From the NCBI GenBank assembly GCA_031264185.1, contig JAISEL010000112.1:1-64000 (forward strand): a stretch of 64,000 bases of DNA, given 5' to 3'. Source of the DNA: Deltaproteobacteria bacterium (GTDB lineage: Bacteria > Desulfobacterota > Desulfarculia > Adiutricales > Adiutricaceae). Shown piece after piece: positions 36,060 through 45,295 of this stretch (position 1 is its first letter; each line of letters begins with the position of its first letter). The position numbers and the translations under genes are program-made. The notes under the pieces are model-generated. The model worked only from the letters and a program-made list of their open reading frames with translations. It was not told where the DNA came from and did not search any database.

Positions 36060-37078
36060 GACCGGTCCTTAGAGCCTCCGGCTTTTACCGGCTGAGGCTT
36101 AATGGCCGTCAGATGGTAGCGCCAGTTAGCCAGGCGCCCCGGTCCGTATAATAGAGGCTCCACTATGCCCCGGCAGCTGGTCCAGCATTCGTCGCAGGGG
36201 TTATTTTCAGCTGCGGCCAGGAGCTTTTTCAGAAGATCATAAAGCTCCTCCCGGACTAAACTGCCGGCCGGCTCGTCCGGCCGGTCTAAGCACCTCAAAA
36301 TCTGACCCTCCGAATCCACGGCCATCAGATTCCGGCCGTTACGGCAAAGACCCCGGTCCTGCCCGTTAAAACCGGCCAGGTAGCCCGGCAGAATCAATAG
36401 CTCAGGACAGGATTTTTGAATTTCTTTCAGCCTTAAAACAGCCCGGTTCAAGTCCAGAGGCGGATGACCCAGGCCCCGGCCCTCCACGCACACAGTCAGG
36501 CTGTGCTTGACTCCGATCCGGCGGCAGAGTTCACTTAGGGGCTCTATCTCGTCAAGGTTGTCGTCCATAACCACTGAGATGAGTCTGACCCGCTGCTCCG
36601 GCTTAACCCGGTTTTCCCATAAAAACTCCAGCGCCCGAACGGCCCGGTCAAAAAGGCCGGCAACCCCTCTCTGCCCGTCATGCCTCAAAGCCGAAGCATA
36701 ATCCAAAGAGACGCCGATTTCACTGAAGCCGGTCTTATAAAGCTCTCTGGCCAGTTCCGGGGTCATAAACCAGCCGTTGGTGACCAGATCCAAATAGTGG
36801 TCCCGGGCCAAAGGTGCGGCTATCTCCAGAAGATTGGGGTGCAGCAAAGGTTCGCCGCCCACTAAACACATAGCCAAAGGCGCAATGGCCCGAAGCTTGT
36901 CGGCCAGAATCCGGCCCGTTGCCAAAGTCATGGCCGGTCTGGAACTGAAAGGCGGCCGCCAGTAATCACAGATTCGGCAGCGGCAGTTGCAGCTATAATT
37001 GACCATGACGTTAACCTGAATCATGGTCCGGGCCAGGATTTTACCGGCCATCTTTAAAGCTTTAAAGGCTGTCAGCAT
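36056..37078 (-). CDS. Radical SAM protein with SPASM-like Cys, first gene of operon
   Basis: A 340-residue radical SAM enzyme. The cluster motif is CNCRCRIC (Cys 30, 34, 37), followed by the GGEP motif MCLVGGEPLLHP, a TNGW strand and a partial TIM barrel. The C-terminus has GLCRNGRNLMAVDSEGQILRC and CDECWTSCRG, a set of Cys typical of SPASM/twitch auxiliary clusters. It is of a different subfamily from the two MJ0619-like proteins at the other end of the operon. A promoter-like sequence lies about 80-105 bp upstream. Substrate unknown; SPASM enzymes often act on peptides or alcohols, but the operon suggests an acyl or ACP-bound substrate. Confidence 0.85.
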   Translation of the reverse strand: MLTAFKALKMAGKILARTMIQVNVMVNYSCNCRCRICDYWRPPFSSRPAMTLATGRILADKLRAIAPLAMCLVGGEPLLHPNLLEIAAPLARDHYLDLVTNGWFMTPELARELYKTGFSEIGVSLDYASALRHDGQRGVAGLFDRAVRALEFLWENRVKPEQRVRLISVVMDDNLDEIEPLSELCRRIGVKHSLTVCVEGRGLGHPPLDLNRAVLRLKEIQKSCPELLILPGYLAGFNGQDRGLCRNGRNLMAVDSEGQILRCLDRPDEPAGSLVREELYDLLKKLLAAAENNPCDECWTSCRGIVEPLLYGPGRLANWRYHLTAIKPQPVKAGGSKDRS

Positions 37079-37153
37079 AACCGGGCCTTAAATTAGGAGG
37101 GAAAAGGGCCAGGGCCGTAAGCAGCGGGCTGTCCTTCCTGCATTATGCCCTTT

Positions 37154-37183
37154 ATTGTAAGATATTTTTAAAAGATTTTCCAA
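37154..37183 (-). promoter_or_regulatory. Possible sigma70-type promoter of the radical SAM/acyl operon
   Basis: On the minus strand TTGGAA (37178-37183) and TACAAT (37154-37159) are separated by 18 bases in an AT-rich stretch, about 76 bp upstream of the first start codon. The position and match are good, but it is a visual call. Confidence 0.4.
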
Positions 37184-37540
37184 ATTTTAAGCATTTTAGC
37201 CAATTAGCCTTTGTTATGCGGACCTCCATGCCTCCCCAATAAACCGCATGTGCGCTCCCCGCAGCGGCAGCCATACTAACTGTCTATCAGGCATCGAAGG
37301 CGAACTGACCCTGCCCGCCTGACGTTCGGCTTGAACGGCTACTGCGGCCGCATCAGCCTTTTGAATGAGCTTAATGACCAGTCCGGCCGGTTGGCGCTGG
37401 ACCTGTTGAGCCACTCCGCCTTCGAGCTGGCCGAATGATCTTCAGCGACTTCCGCGAAAGCGGCCGGGCGCAGCAGCCGGAAGTCGGCCCGGCGCTCTTT
37501 GTTAGTTGACTGCCACATTCGAGGGAGGAAAACCGTTCCC
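37184..37540. other. Gap with one coding-like remnant
   Basis: A plus frame at about 37328-37440 reads FGLNGYCGRISLLNELNDQS and then LALDLLSHSAFELAE before a stop. It uses gene-like codons but has no start, so it is probably a piece of the decayed gene set in front of the restriction locus. The rest is unassigned. Confidence 0.35.
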
Positions 37541-37940
37541 GCTGCCGGCAAGGAGAACGAGTACGCGGACGCTTTAGCCTATTAGGCCGAGACGACCGGC
37601 CAGGCTTATTTCGTTCAGGAGCTTGACAAAATCGGCCAATGGCCGGATGATCTTAAAGACAGCCTGGAACTGAAAATAGACGCCCTGAACTTGGAAATCC
37701 GCTAGGTGAACCGGCATTCGCGCCTGAAGCCTCGCTTTCCTTAATGAAAAGCTGGTTTTCAGAATAATAAGGTAGCCCTGGGAAAAAGCGTCACCATAAA
37801 TGCCACGGACTATTCGCGGCCAAAGACGGGGCTGATCGCAGCCGGCGGGCGTTGATCGAACAGATTGAAAAGCAGATGGAAGTAGGCGAACGAAAGCTGG
37901 AGCGGATTTTGGAAATCAGTCGGAGCATGAAACAGGAGCC
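37541..37940 (+). pseudogene. SNF2-family helicase, C-terminal remnant
   Basis: Fragments in three phases read KENEYADALAY (stop) AETTGQAYFVQELDKIGQWP, then DDLKDSLELKIDALNLEIR (stop) and, further on, ALIEQIEKQMEVGERKLERI. This is the charged coiled-coil tail of SNF2-type helicases that accompany type III restriction genes (FVEAELDKLERWADD...LKAEIKELDREI). Several stops and frameshifts make it dead. It directly precedes the RhuM remnant and the mod/res genes. Confidence 0.6.
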
Positions 37941-38024
37941 TCATGGCAAACGTAAAAGAAGATCATACCCAGTTAGAGAGCGCAGCCGACGAGGCCGCTC
38001 CTTCCGGCGGCGAGACGGCGCTGC

Positions 38025-38526
38025 ACCAGGCCGATGGCGGCCGGGTGCTGGTGGATGTTCGCCTTGCTGGGGACTATGACCCGAATCTGGCGGAGACCAC
38101 GAAAGTTTTCAGCATCATCCAGAACAAGCTACTTTTCACGGCCACCGGACACGCCGCCGCCGAATTAATCCACAGACGGGTCGACCATCAGAAGCCCAAC
38201 ATTGGGTCTGCCTCCCTGTTCCGGTGGTGAAGTGCGGTCCGCCGTCGAAACTGTGGAAAAAACTACCTGGCTGGGATGAGATAGACGGCCTGAACCGCAC
38301 TGAGCAAGCAGATTTTCATGAAAGACTGGCAGAGCAAGCTGGACGATTTCCTGAAATTCAAGAAATTCAAGAAATTCAACGAATACTGGACACGTCATTG
38401 AAAATACGGCCGATGAGTATGCCAACGGCGAATATGGGCGACACGCAGCCCGAAAAGGAAGCCTAAGGCGAGGGAGAGTTGATGAAGATGTTGGAATGTC
38501 TGGCCCGCCAGAGCCGGGAAGTGTAA
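38025..38526 (+). pseudogene. RhuM-family protein, frameshifted remnant
   Basis: Pieces in different phases: GRVLVDVRLAGDYDPNLAET and VFSIIQNKLLFTATGHAAAEL, then HRRVDHQKPNIG; KCGPPSKLWKKLPGWDEIDGL; FMKDWQSKLDDFLKF; and GEGELMKMLECLARQSREV ending in TAA at 38524-38526. Together they follow the order of a RhuM family protein (virulence RhuM, often next to restriction systems). At least three frameshifts are present, one beside three copies of GAAATTCAA (38353-38379). The last piece stops three bases before the mod start codon. Confidence 0.7.
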
Positions 38527-38529
38527 ATC

Positions 38530-40200
38530 ATGACTGAACGACTGCAAAAGCTGGAACTGACCTGGATAGGCAAGGACAAACGCCCGCGCCTGGAACCACG
38601 TATTCTGCTGGAGGACCAGGAGTTATCACATCATGCTCGGTTCCGGCGGGCTGATGACGATATTTTTGACAACCGACTCATCTTCGGCGACAACCTGTTG
38701 GCGTTGAAGGCTTTAGAGCAGGAATACACCGGCCGAGTCAAGTGCGTGTTCATCGATCCGCCCTACAATACAGGTTCGGCCTTCGAGCACTATAACGACG
38801 GTCTGGAACACTCCATCTGGCTGGGCCTTATGCGTGACCGGCTGGAACTGCTGAAACTCCTTCTGCGCGACGATGGCTCCATCTGGATCACCATTGATGA
38901 CAACGAGGCCCATTATTTGAAAGTGCTTTGCGATGAAGTGTTCGGGCGGAAGAATTTTGTTGCCACAATTATTTGGCAGAAGCTTTTTACAGTTAAAAAT
39001 TCAGCTAAGTATTTTTCTGATATGCACGAATACTTGCTTGTATATGCAAAATATATTTCCAGCTGGAATCGCAATTTGTTGCCGCGAAGCACTGAGCTTG
39101 ATAGCTCTTATACAAATCCCGATAATGATCCACGAGGCCTTTGGACAACTAATGCAATCCAAGCCCGAAACTATTATAGCCAAGGCACTTATGAGATAAA
39201 TTCTCCTACAGGGCGGACATTCACTCCACCAGCTGGGACTTATTGGAGGATTGCAAAGAATACATTTGATGAACTTGAAAAAGATGGAAGAATTTGGTGG
39301 GGTAAAGATGGAACCGCGATCCCAAGAATTAAAAAATTTTTGAGCGAAGCAAAACAAGGCGTCGTTCCTGCAACCATATGGTTTCATGAAGACGTGGGGA
39401 CCAATGCTAAAGCAAAAATAGAAGTTAGAGCTTTGTTTGAGGGTATTGGAGACGGAGACATATTCATGACTCCAAAACCTGAAAAATTGATACAACGCAT
39501 CTTAGAGATAGCCACCACACCCGGTGACCTCGTCCTGGATTCCTTCGCCGGCAGCGGCACCACGGGGGCCGTGGCACACAAGATGGGGCGACGCTGGATC
39601 ATGATCGAATTGGGCAATCACTGCCACACCCACATCATTCCCCGCCTAAAAAAAGTCATCAACGATGAGGATCCCGGCGGCATCAGCGAAGCCGTGAACT
39701 GGCACGGCGGCGGCGGCTTCCGCTATTACAAACTGGCCCCGTCGCTGCTAGCCGAAGACGGTCGGGGCTTTCCGGTCATCAATCCGGAATACAACGCGGC
39801 CATGCTGGCCGAGGCCATGTGCAAGCTCATGGGTTTCCGCTACCAGCCCAGCACGGAAATCTATTGGCAGCACGGCCAATCCACCGAAAGCTGTTATATC
39901 TACGTCACGACTCTAGCCCTGGAACAGGGAGCGCTTGCCCTGATCAGCGCCGAAGTGGGGCCGGAGCGCAGTCTTCTGATCTGCTGCCCTGGCTGGCGAG
40001 GCCCGGCCGACCAGTTCCCCAACCTGATTCTGAAAAAAATCCCCAAAGCCGTCTTGAATCGTTGCGAATGGGGCCATGACGACTATTCGCTCAACATTAA
40101 AAATTTGCCCATGCTCCGCCCCGAACCTTTGGGCAGAAAAGGCCGCGCCACCGAAGCGACCGCCCCATCACTCTTTGACCAGTTGGAGGAGGCGAAATGA
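38530..40200 (+). CDS. mod: Type III restriction-modification DNA methyltransferase (Mod)
   Basis: A 556-residue adenine methyltransferase that recognises the target for both subunits. The catalytic motif IV is FIDPPYNTGS (about 76) and the SAM motif I is DSFAGSGTTGAV (about 338); this order makes it a beta-class enzyme as usual for type III Mod. Between them (about 38940-39500, residues 137-323), where the target-recognition domain lies, the DNA is visibly AT-rich and uses different codons from the GC-rich flanks, a sign that this part was exchanged. It overlaps res by four bases (ATGA). Intact by inspection. Confidence 0.93.
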   Translation: MTERLQKLELTWIGKDKRPRLEPRILLEDQELSHHARFRRADDDIFDNRLIFGDNLLALKALEQEYTGRVKCVFIDPPYNTGSAFEHYNDGLEHSIWLGLMRDRLELLKLLLRDDGSIWITIDDNEAHYLKVLCDEVFGRKNFVATIIWQKLFTVKNSAKYFSDMHEYLLVYAKYISSWNRNLLPRSTELDSSYTNPDNDPRGLWTTNAIQARNYYSQGTYEINSPTGRTFTPPAGTYWRIAKNTFDELEKDGRIWWGKDGTAIPRIKKFLSEAKQGVVPATIWFHEDVGTNAKAKIEVRALFEGIGDGDIFMTPKPEKLIQRILEIATTPGDLVLDSFAGSGTTGAVAHKMGRRWIMIELGNHCHTHIIPRLKKVINDEDPGGISEAVNWHGGGGFRYYKLAPSLLAEDGRGFPVINPEYNAAMLAEAMCKLMGFRYQPSTEIYWQHGQSTESCYIYVTTLALEQGALALISAEVGPERSLLICCPGWRGPADQFPNLILKKIPKAVLNRCEWGHDDYSLNIKNLPMLRPEPLGRKGRATEATAPSLFDQLEEAK

Positions 40201-42995
40201 ACCGCGCTGAGTTCCACACCATCGAACGCTGCCTGTCCCTGCGGCGGCCCCAGAGCGAGGCTCTGGGCATCCTGGCCGAAGTGGCCGAACTGCTGCCTCT
40301 CTCCAAAAAGCCGGACCTGGTCCGCGACCTGGCCGCTATAACTGAACGCTTCCCCACAGTGGATGACTTCGAGCGCGGCTTCCCCTCCCTCTGTTTCGCT
40401 CTGGCCACCGGCGTCGGGAAGACCCGCCTCATGGGAGCCTTCATCGCCTACCTCCATCTGTCCAAGGGTTTCTGCAATTTTCTGGTGCTGGCGCCCAACC
40501 TCACCATATACAATAAGCTCATCGCCGACTTCACTCCCAACACGCCCAAATACGTGTTCGCGGGTCTCAGCCGCTTCAGCGTTAACCCGCCCGAAATCAT
40601 CACCGGCGACAATTATGGAGCCGGTAAGGGGTTTCGTGACGGCTGCCTCTTCGGGGCCGACCTCCGGATCAACATCTTCAACATCTCCAAGATCAACAGC
40701 GAAGTGCGCGGCGACAACCCACCACGTATGAAGCGTCTGATGGAGACCTTGGGCGAAAGCTATTTCAGCTTCCTGGCCGGCCTCCCCGATCTGGTCTTGC
40801 TGATGGACGAAGCCCACCGCTACCGGGCCACAGCGGGCCTTAACGCTATCAACGAGCTCAAGCCTGTTCTGGGTCTGGAACTGACCGCCACCCCGCAGAT
40901 TGAAAACGGCCAGAAAAGTACGCCCTTCAGAAACGTCATCTACAGCTACCCGCTCCCCCAGGCCATGGAAGACGGCTTCATCAAAGAACCGGCCGTGGCC
41001 ACTCGCGACAATTTCAACGCCGAACTCTATAATGAGGAACAGCTTGAGCGCCTCAAGCTGGAGGACGGCACGCTCATCCACGAAACCGTCAAAACCGAGC
41101 TGGCCGTCCACGCTGCCAACCATGACCTCAAACCGGTGAAACCCTTCATGCTGGTGGTCGCCCAGAACACTGCCCACGCTGAAAGTTTGCAGAAACTCAT
41201 CGAAAGCCATGAGTTCTTCGAAGGGCGCTACCAGGGTCGGGTCATCACCGTCCATTCGGCCCAGCGGGGCGAGGAAAAGGACGAAACAGTGGAACGCCTG
41301 CTTGATGTGGAAAATCCAGACGAGCCCACCGAAATCGTCATCCACGTCAACATGCTGAAAGAGGGCTGGGACGTCACCAACCTCTACACCATTGTCCCCC
41401 TGCGCACGGCAAATTCGCGCACACTGGTGGAGCAGTCCATCGGCCGGGGCTTACGTCTGCCATACGGCAAAAAAGTCGGCGTGGCCGCCCTGGACCGCCT
41501 GACCATTGTGGCCCATGACCGTTTTGACGAAATCATCCGCGAAGCCTCCGACCGAAAATCTCTCATCCGCACCGGCCTGGTCATAGGATGCGGAGACCTG
41601 GACGAAAAACCCAAGATGCAGCTGAAAGTGGCCTCGAATTTGGATCTGATGCTGGGCACGGAAACCATGCCCTTCCCGCCGGAGCTTTTTGAAAAACCGG
41701 CCGCCGGCTTCACCGCCCCGCCGACGCCTCAAATTTCCGCAGATCTCCAGGCCGCCGACAACCTCGAAACGGTCCGCGAAACTCTGGCCGTCATCAAGAC
41801 CCTGGCACACGAACAGAGTCTGCCGTCGGCCCAGGCGCTGGCCGCGCCGGAGACCAGAGCCGAGATCATTCAAAAAGTCACCGAGAACCAGCGTCCCGCC
41901 CAGGACGCTTCAGGTGACTTCAAGGAGACCGCGCCAGTGGCAGCAATTGTGGACCAGCTGACACGCACCATCATCGACAACAGCATCAATCTGCCGCACA
42001 TCATCGTGGCCCCCGAGCCGGGAGTCAATTACACCTTCAAGCCCTTCCGGCTGGACACCTCCGGCTTGGACCGCCTTACCCCGATGGAGCAGGATATTCT
42101 CATTCAGCACCTGCGCACGGCCGAAAGGGACACCATGACCAGCCGCTGCGTCAACTTCATAAACCCACGCCGGCCGGCCGACCATCTGGTAACCGCGCTC
42201 ATTAATTGCAACGACATAATATATGAAGAACACGGCGACCTCCTGCACGACCTGGCCGACCAGATGGTGACGCACCTGAGAGGCTATCTCACGGCCGGCG
42301 ACGACCTTCTGAACGTCTTGCAGTTTTACCAAAAGGAGTTGGCCGCCTTCATCCACGCCCAGATGCAGGACCATTACCAAAGCGGACCCGCCGGCTTCAC
42401 CGCCATGGTCACCGAGGGTTTCTACCTGCCCCCGCCCTACAGCTGCTCTCTGCCCCAGGACGAGATGATCTTGTATTTCCGGCACCCGGTGGCCGACAAA
42501 TCGACCATCAAGAGCCTGGCCTTTCAGGGCTTTGCCAAATGCCTCTACCCGGTTCAAAAGTTCGACAGCGACGCCGAGCGCGAATTCGCCGTGCTTCTGG
42601 AGGACGAGCCCAAGGTGCAAAAATGGTTCAGGCCCGGTCGCAGGGATTTCTACATCTACTACGCCGCTGAAAGTCGCTACGAACCCGACTTCGTGGTTGA
42701 ACTGGACGACCTCAAGCTCCTCTGCGAGCCCAAGATGAAAAAAGACATGGCCTCACCCGAAGTTCAAGCCAAAGCCGAAGCCGCCCGCCACTGGTGCCAA
42801 GCCGCCACGGCCTATGAACTGGCCCATGGCGGCAAACCTTGGAGCTACCTCTTGGTGCCGGATACGGAGATAAAGCCAAGAATGACTCTGGAGGGGCTGA
42901 TGAAGCGATATAACCTAAATTCCTCTCTTTATAGAGTAAACGCTAGTTGGCCGGTCCGACCTATAAGATCAGAACCAAAAATCCTTACTGTATGA
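40197..42995 (+). CDS. res: Type III restriction endonuclease subunit (Res)
   Basis: A 932-residue ATP-dependent helicase-nuclease. Helicase motifs: ATGVGKTRLMGAF (Walker A, about 70), LMDEAHRYRA (about 204), LELTATPQ and SIGRGLRLPYGKK. Near the C-terminus a PD-(D/E)xK nuclease site is seen as RYEPDFVVELDDLKLLCEPK (about 825-845), with the Glu-x-Lys pair in CEPK. With Mod it forms the type III complex that cleaves DNA after one-dimensional diffusion between inverted sites. Overlap with mod implies one transcript. It looks intact even though the accessory genes upstream are dead. Confidence 0.93.
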   Translation: MNRAEFHTIERCLSLRRPQSEALGILAEVAELLPLSKKPDLVRDLAAITERFPTVDDFERGFPSLCFALATGVGKTRLMGAFIAYLHLSKGFCNFLVLAPNLTIYNKLIADFTPNTPKYVFAGLSRFSVNPPEIITGDNYGAGKGFRDGCLFGADLRINIFNISKINSEVRGDNPPRMKRLMETLGESYFSFLAGLPDLVLLMDEAHRYRATAGLNAINELKPVLGLELTATPQIENGQKSTPFRNVIYSYPLPQAMEDGFIKEPAVATRDNFNAELYNEEQLERLKLEDGTLIHETVKTELAVHAANHDLKPVKPFMLVVAQNTAHAESLQKLIESHEFFEGRYQGRVITVHSAQRGEEKDETVERLLDVENPDEPTEIVIHVNMLKEGWDVTNLYTIVPLRTANSRTLVEQSIGRGLRLPYGKKVGVAALDRLTIVAHDRFDEIIREASDRKSLIRTGLVIGCGDLDEKPKMQLKVASNLDLMLGTETMPFPPELFEKPAAGFTAPPTPQISADLQAADNLETVRETLAVIKTLAHEQSLPSAQALAAPETRAEIIQKVTENQRPAQDASGDFKETAPVAAIVDQLTRTIIDNSINLPHIIVAPEPGVNYTFKPFRLDTSGLDRLTPMEQDILIQHLRTAERDTMTSRCVNFINPRRPADHLVTALINCNDIIYEEHGDLLHDLADQMVTHLRGYLTAGDDLLNVLQFYQKELAAFIHAQMQDHYQSGPAGFTAMVTEGFYLPPPYSCSLPQDEMILYFRHPVADKSTIKSLAFQGFAKCLYPVQKFDSDAEREFAVLLEDEPKVQKWFRPGRRDFYIYYAAESRYEPDFVVELDDLKLLCEPKMKKDMASPEVQAKAEAARHWCQAATAYELAHGGKPWSYLLVPDTEIKPRMTLEGLMKRYNLNSSLYRVNASWPVRPIRSEPKILTV

Positions 42996-43090
42996 CCTAA
43001 GCTCCCGTCATAATATGACCAGGATCGAATGGAATATGTTGTGTGGTATAGAAAAAATGAAAAAATGTTTACAGACAGTTTTCCTAATAC

Positions 43091-43273
43091 TATTACCCAG
43101 GCGGATAATTATGATAAAAGAGTTTATCCTTTGCTTCTTAAGTCTTTAGCATACTCAAAAATTTATGCAATTTCTATAGTCTATTTGTAGTATGGCTAAA
43201 GAATTATTATACAGTGATCGTCTATAAATAATAAAGAATATTTGATCTATCATAATTATCCGCCGGGTTAATA
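43091..43273. repeat. 183-bp MITE with terminal inverted repeats
   Basis: Left end TATTACCCAGGCGGATAATT (43091-43110) is repeated inverted at 43254-43273; 23 of 25 inner-arm bases match. Both ends finish in TA. Ends are shared with the 93-bp elements at 8310 and 61952; the interior is longer. It begins 95 bp after the res stop and supplies the 3' part of the small minus ORF at 43155-43559. Confidence 0.8.
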
Positions 43274-43559
43274 TACTGAAGCTTTGGAAAATTTCCAGTT
43301 GCCAGAAACTAAGAGGGAGCAATGTGTCCACAGAAAAGCGCCTTAAACTTACTCTAAAGGAAGAAAGTCCCGAACCTCCTGAAGCAGGATAAAAAATAGG
43401 CCTGACTCTTTCTGGCAATTTCATAGACAAACTGAGTTTTTCTGCGCATACATTGCTTCCGAGAATAAAACCTTCAAAAGTTTGATACCGATTGGTATCT
43501 CTTTCATTCCCGCACCAACAGCAAGATTTTAATCTGATCGTTAAAAAGTCCTCAGTCAT
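43155..43559 (-). CDS. Small hypothetical protein with MITE-derived tail
   Basis: A 134-codon frame from an ATG at 43559. Residues 1-95 are its own sequence and contain KSCCWCGNERDTN and GSNVCAEK, which could be a small metal site, but no family is recognised. From residue 96 on (FSILTRRIIMID to the stop) it reads through the 43091-43273 MITE. It is either a gene whose end was replaced by the insertion or a chance frame. Confidence 0.35.
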   Translation of the reverse strand: MTEDFLTIRLKSCCWCGNERDTNRYQTFEGFILGSNVCAEKLSLSMKLPERVRPIFYPASGGSGLSSFRVSLRRFSVDTLLPLSFWQLEIFQSFSILTRRIIMIDQIFFIIYRRSLYNNSLAILQIDYRNCINF

Positions 43560-43910
43560 TAATTATTCTTCTCTTATTTCCCTTATACTGTCAATGCTCT
43601 TTATTGCTAAGAAAAAAAGTTTCTAAAAACCCTTCAAAACTTACACAGATTCCGGTGTAATTTCAGGCTTCAAAAGACTCTACGGCTGAAGGCCTCTTTT
43701 GTGTCTTGAACGCTGTAAATATTTAATATTATTTGCTAAACGCCATATCCCGTCCTACTGCTTGAATAGAATCGCCTATACTTTTAATCTATGCCTCATG
43801 GGCGATTGATTCCTTTAGAATAGACGATAATAACTATTTTTTAGCCGCTTTGCCCGTTTTTTGTCTCCCATAACCTTAAATTTTTTCAATCGCCGCTTCC
43901 GGTCAAATTT
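43560..43910. other. Gap next to IS630
   Basis: Non-coding. A hairpin near 43664-43702 (AGGCTTC...GAAGGCC and CAAAAGA/TCTTTTG) may be the terminator of the transposase transcript or part of the IS end. No clear inverted repeat bounding the IS could be matched by eye. Confidence 0.3.
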
Positions 43911-44981
43911 TTAATTTTGTAAGCTCTTCATGTTATTCCGAGGCTGACTCCCATTTACTGCCCGTTTGCGCCAGACAAAGGGACGGGCATTATCATTATA
44001 GACCTCTATAAATTTCTTGATGGCCGAGACCAGATCAGCCTGACTTTTAAAATTGGCTCCATTCAGGCCTTTCCGGGTAAAGATCCCAAAAAATAAAGCC
44101 GCCAGACTAAGCCAGCTGTCTGAAGTAGGCGAAATATGGAAGGTTACATTGGGGTGTTCGGTCAGCCAGCTGTCAGACTTTTTATTGATGCAGGAGTTGT
44201 CAGTCACAGCATGTATTTCCAGGCCTGAGGTGGAGTCTTCTACAGCTTGAGACATAAACTCAAGAAAATCAATTCGCCGCTTTTTATCAGCCGCAGAACT
44301 CTTCCCGGCTCGGGCGGCAATTTCTATCGCCGAGATTAAATTTAAAGTCCCGTGGCAGGTTGAGACGCTTTGAAGGCCTTGAACTATCGTGGAGGAGGAT
44401 GTGTAGACGTACCCGCTGAACCTTTCAATGGCCTGAACATTCGGTTTTTCGTCTACAGAAAGGACAAGAGCGTTTTGGGGCGGTTCAAGATAAAGCCCAA
44501 TAATATCCGTGACCCTGGCCGCGAACTGAGGATCAGTCCTGACACACCATGATCTCTGCCTTTTGAGCGATATTCCTTCCTGCCTAAGGATTTGCCAGGC
44601 CTTGTCGGCCGAAATGCCAAGCTCTTTAGCCACGGATTTTCCGTCCCAGGCGTTCTGCCCCAAAGGCGGCGGCTTAGAAATTATTTCCAAAACAGCTTTT
44701 CTGGTTGAATCTGGCTCATATATTGGGGGTTTGCCGGGGCGAGGGAAGTCGTAAAGCCCATCAATTCCTGAGGATATGTATCTTTTCCGCCAAGTTGCGA
44801 CAGTATTCTTGTCCAGATCCAGCTCTTTAGCTATCTCGGCATCCTGAAGCCCGGATGAACTCAGCAATACCAATCTGGCTCTCTGTACTAACCTGTAATC
44901 AAGGATTTGGCTGCGGCTCCAGACCTCCAGCGTCTCTAAGTCGTCTTTCGAACAAACAGGCCTTTCCGCCACTCTGGTCAT
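43911..44981 (-). mobile_element. IS630-family transposase, probably inactive
   Basis: A 356-residue transposase. The N-terminal helix-turn-helix reads LQDAEIAKELDLDKNTVATW, then a GKPPIYEP linker; the DDE domain has LSVDEKPNVQAIER (first Asp) and VTDNSCINKKSDSW (second Asp; the usual His after it is Asn). The third acidic residue is missing: where the family has SWLNxVExxF this protein has SWLSLAALFFGIFTRK. The enzyme is therefore probably dead. The second ATG (44979-44981) is taken as start because AGGAGG lies six bases before it; an ATG 15 bases further upstream has no such site. Confidence 0.85.
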
Positions 44982-45295
44982 GGGGTGCCTCCTCATGACC
45001 CCATAATACTTAGTCTGAAAAATTAATTCAAGTAAGCATTAAGCTGCCAGCCCGCCATAACTCTCACTCTGGTCATGCATTCAGCCAATGCTTTTAATCT
45101 TTAAAACCGCAGCCGTGCCGAACCGGATAGCCGCTTTACGGCTCCAGCTGCAGCCGGAGCCAGAATGACCGCCCATCCTGGCTCCGGGTTAATTGTCACC
45201 GTCTGTCACTCAGATCTTTTCCTGAACTCAGGAAGGCCTGGAACTTTTTTCCGACAAAAAGTCAGATTTTGGGATGAATCCCTTAAACCACTGAA
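44982..45295. other. Gap, possible IS end
   Basis: actctggtcatg occurs twice (about 44969 and 45067), and tggggtcatgagg...ccccatgacca forms an inverted repeat around the transposase start. A hairpin GGCTCC/GGAGCC lies near 45137-45160. No gene. Confidence 0.3.

Noticed and set aside
40083-41345. Long open frame (420 codons) on the minus strand
   Set aside because: Lies wholly within res (with a short overlap into mod); GC-rich third positions of res keep the antisense open. No domain.
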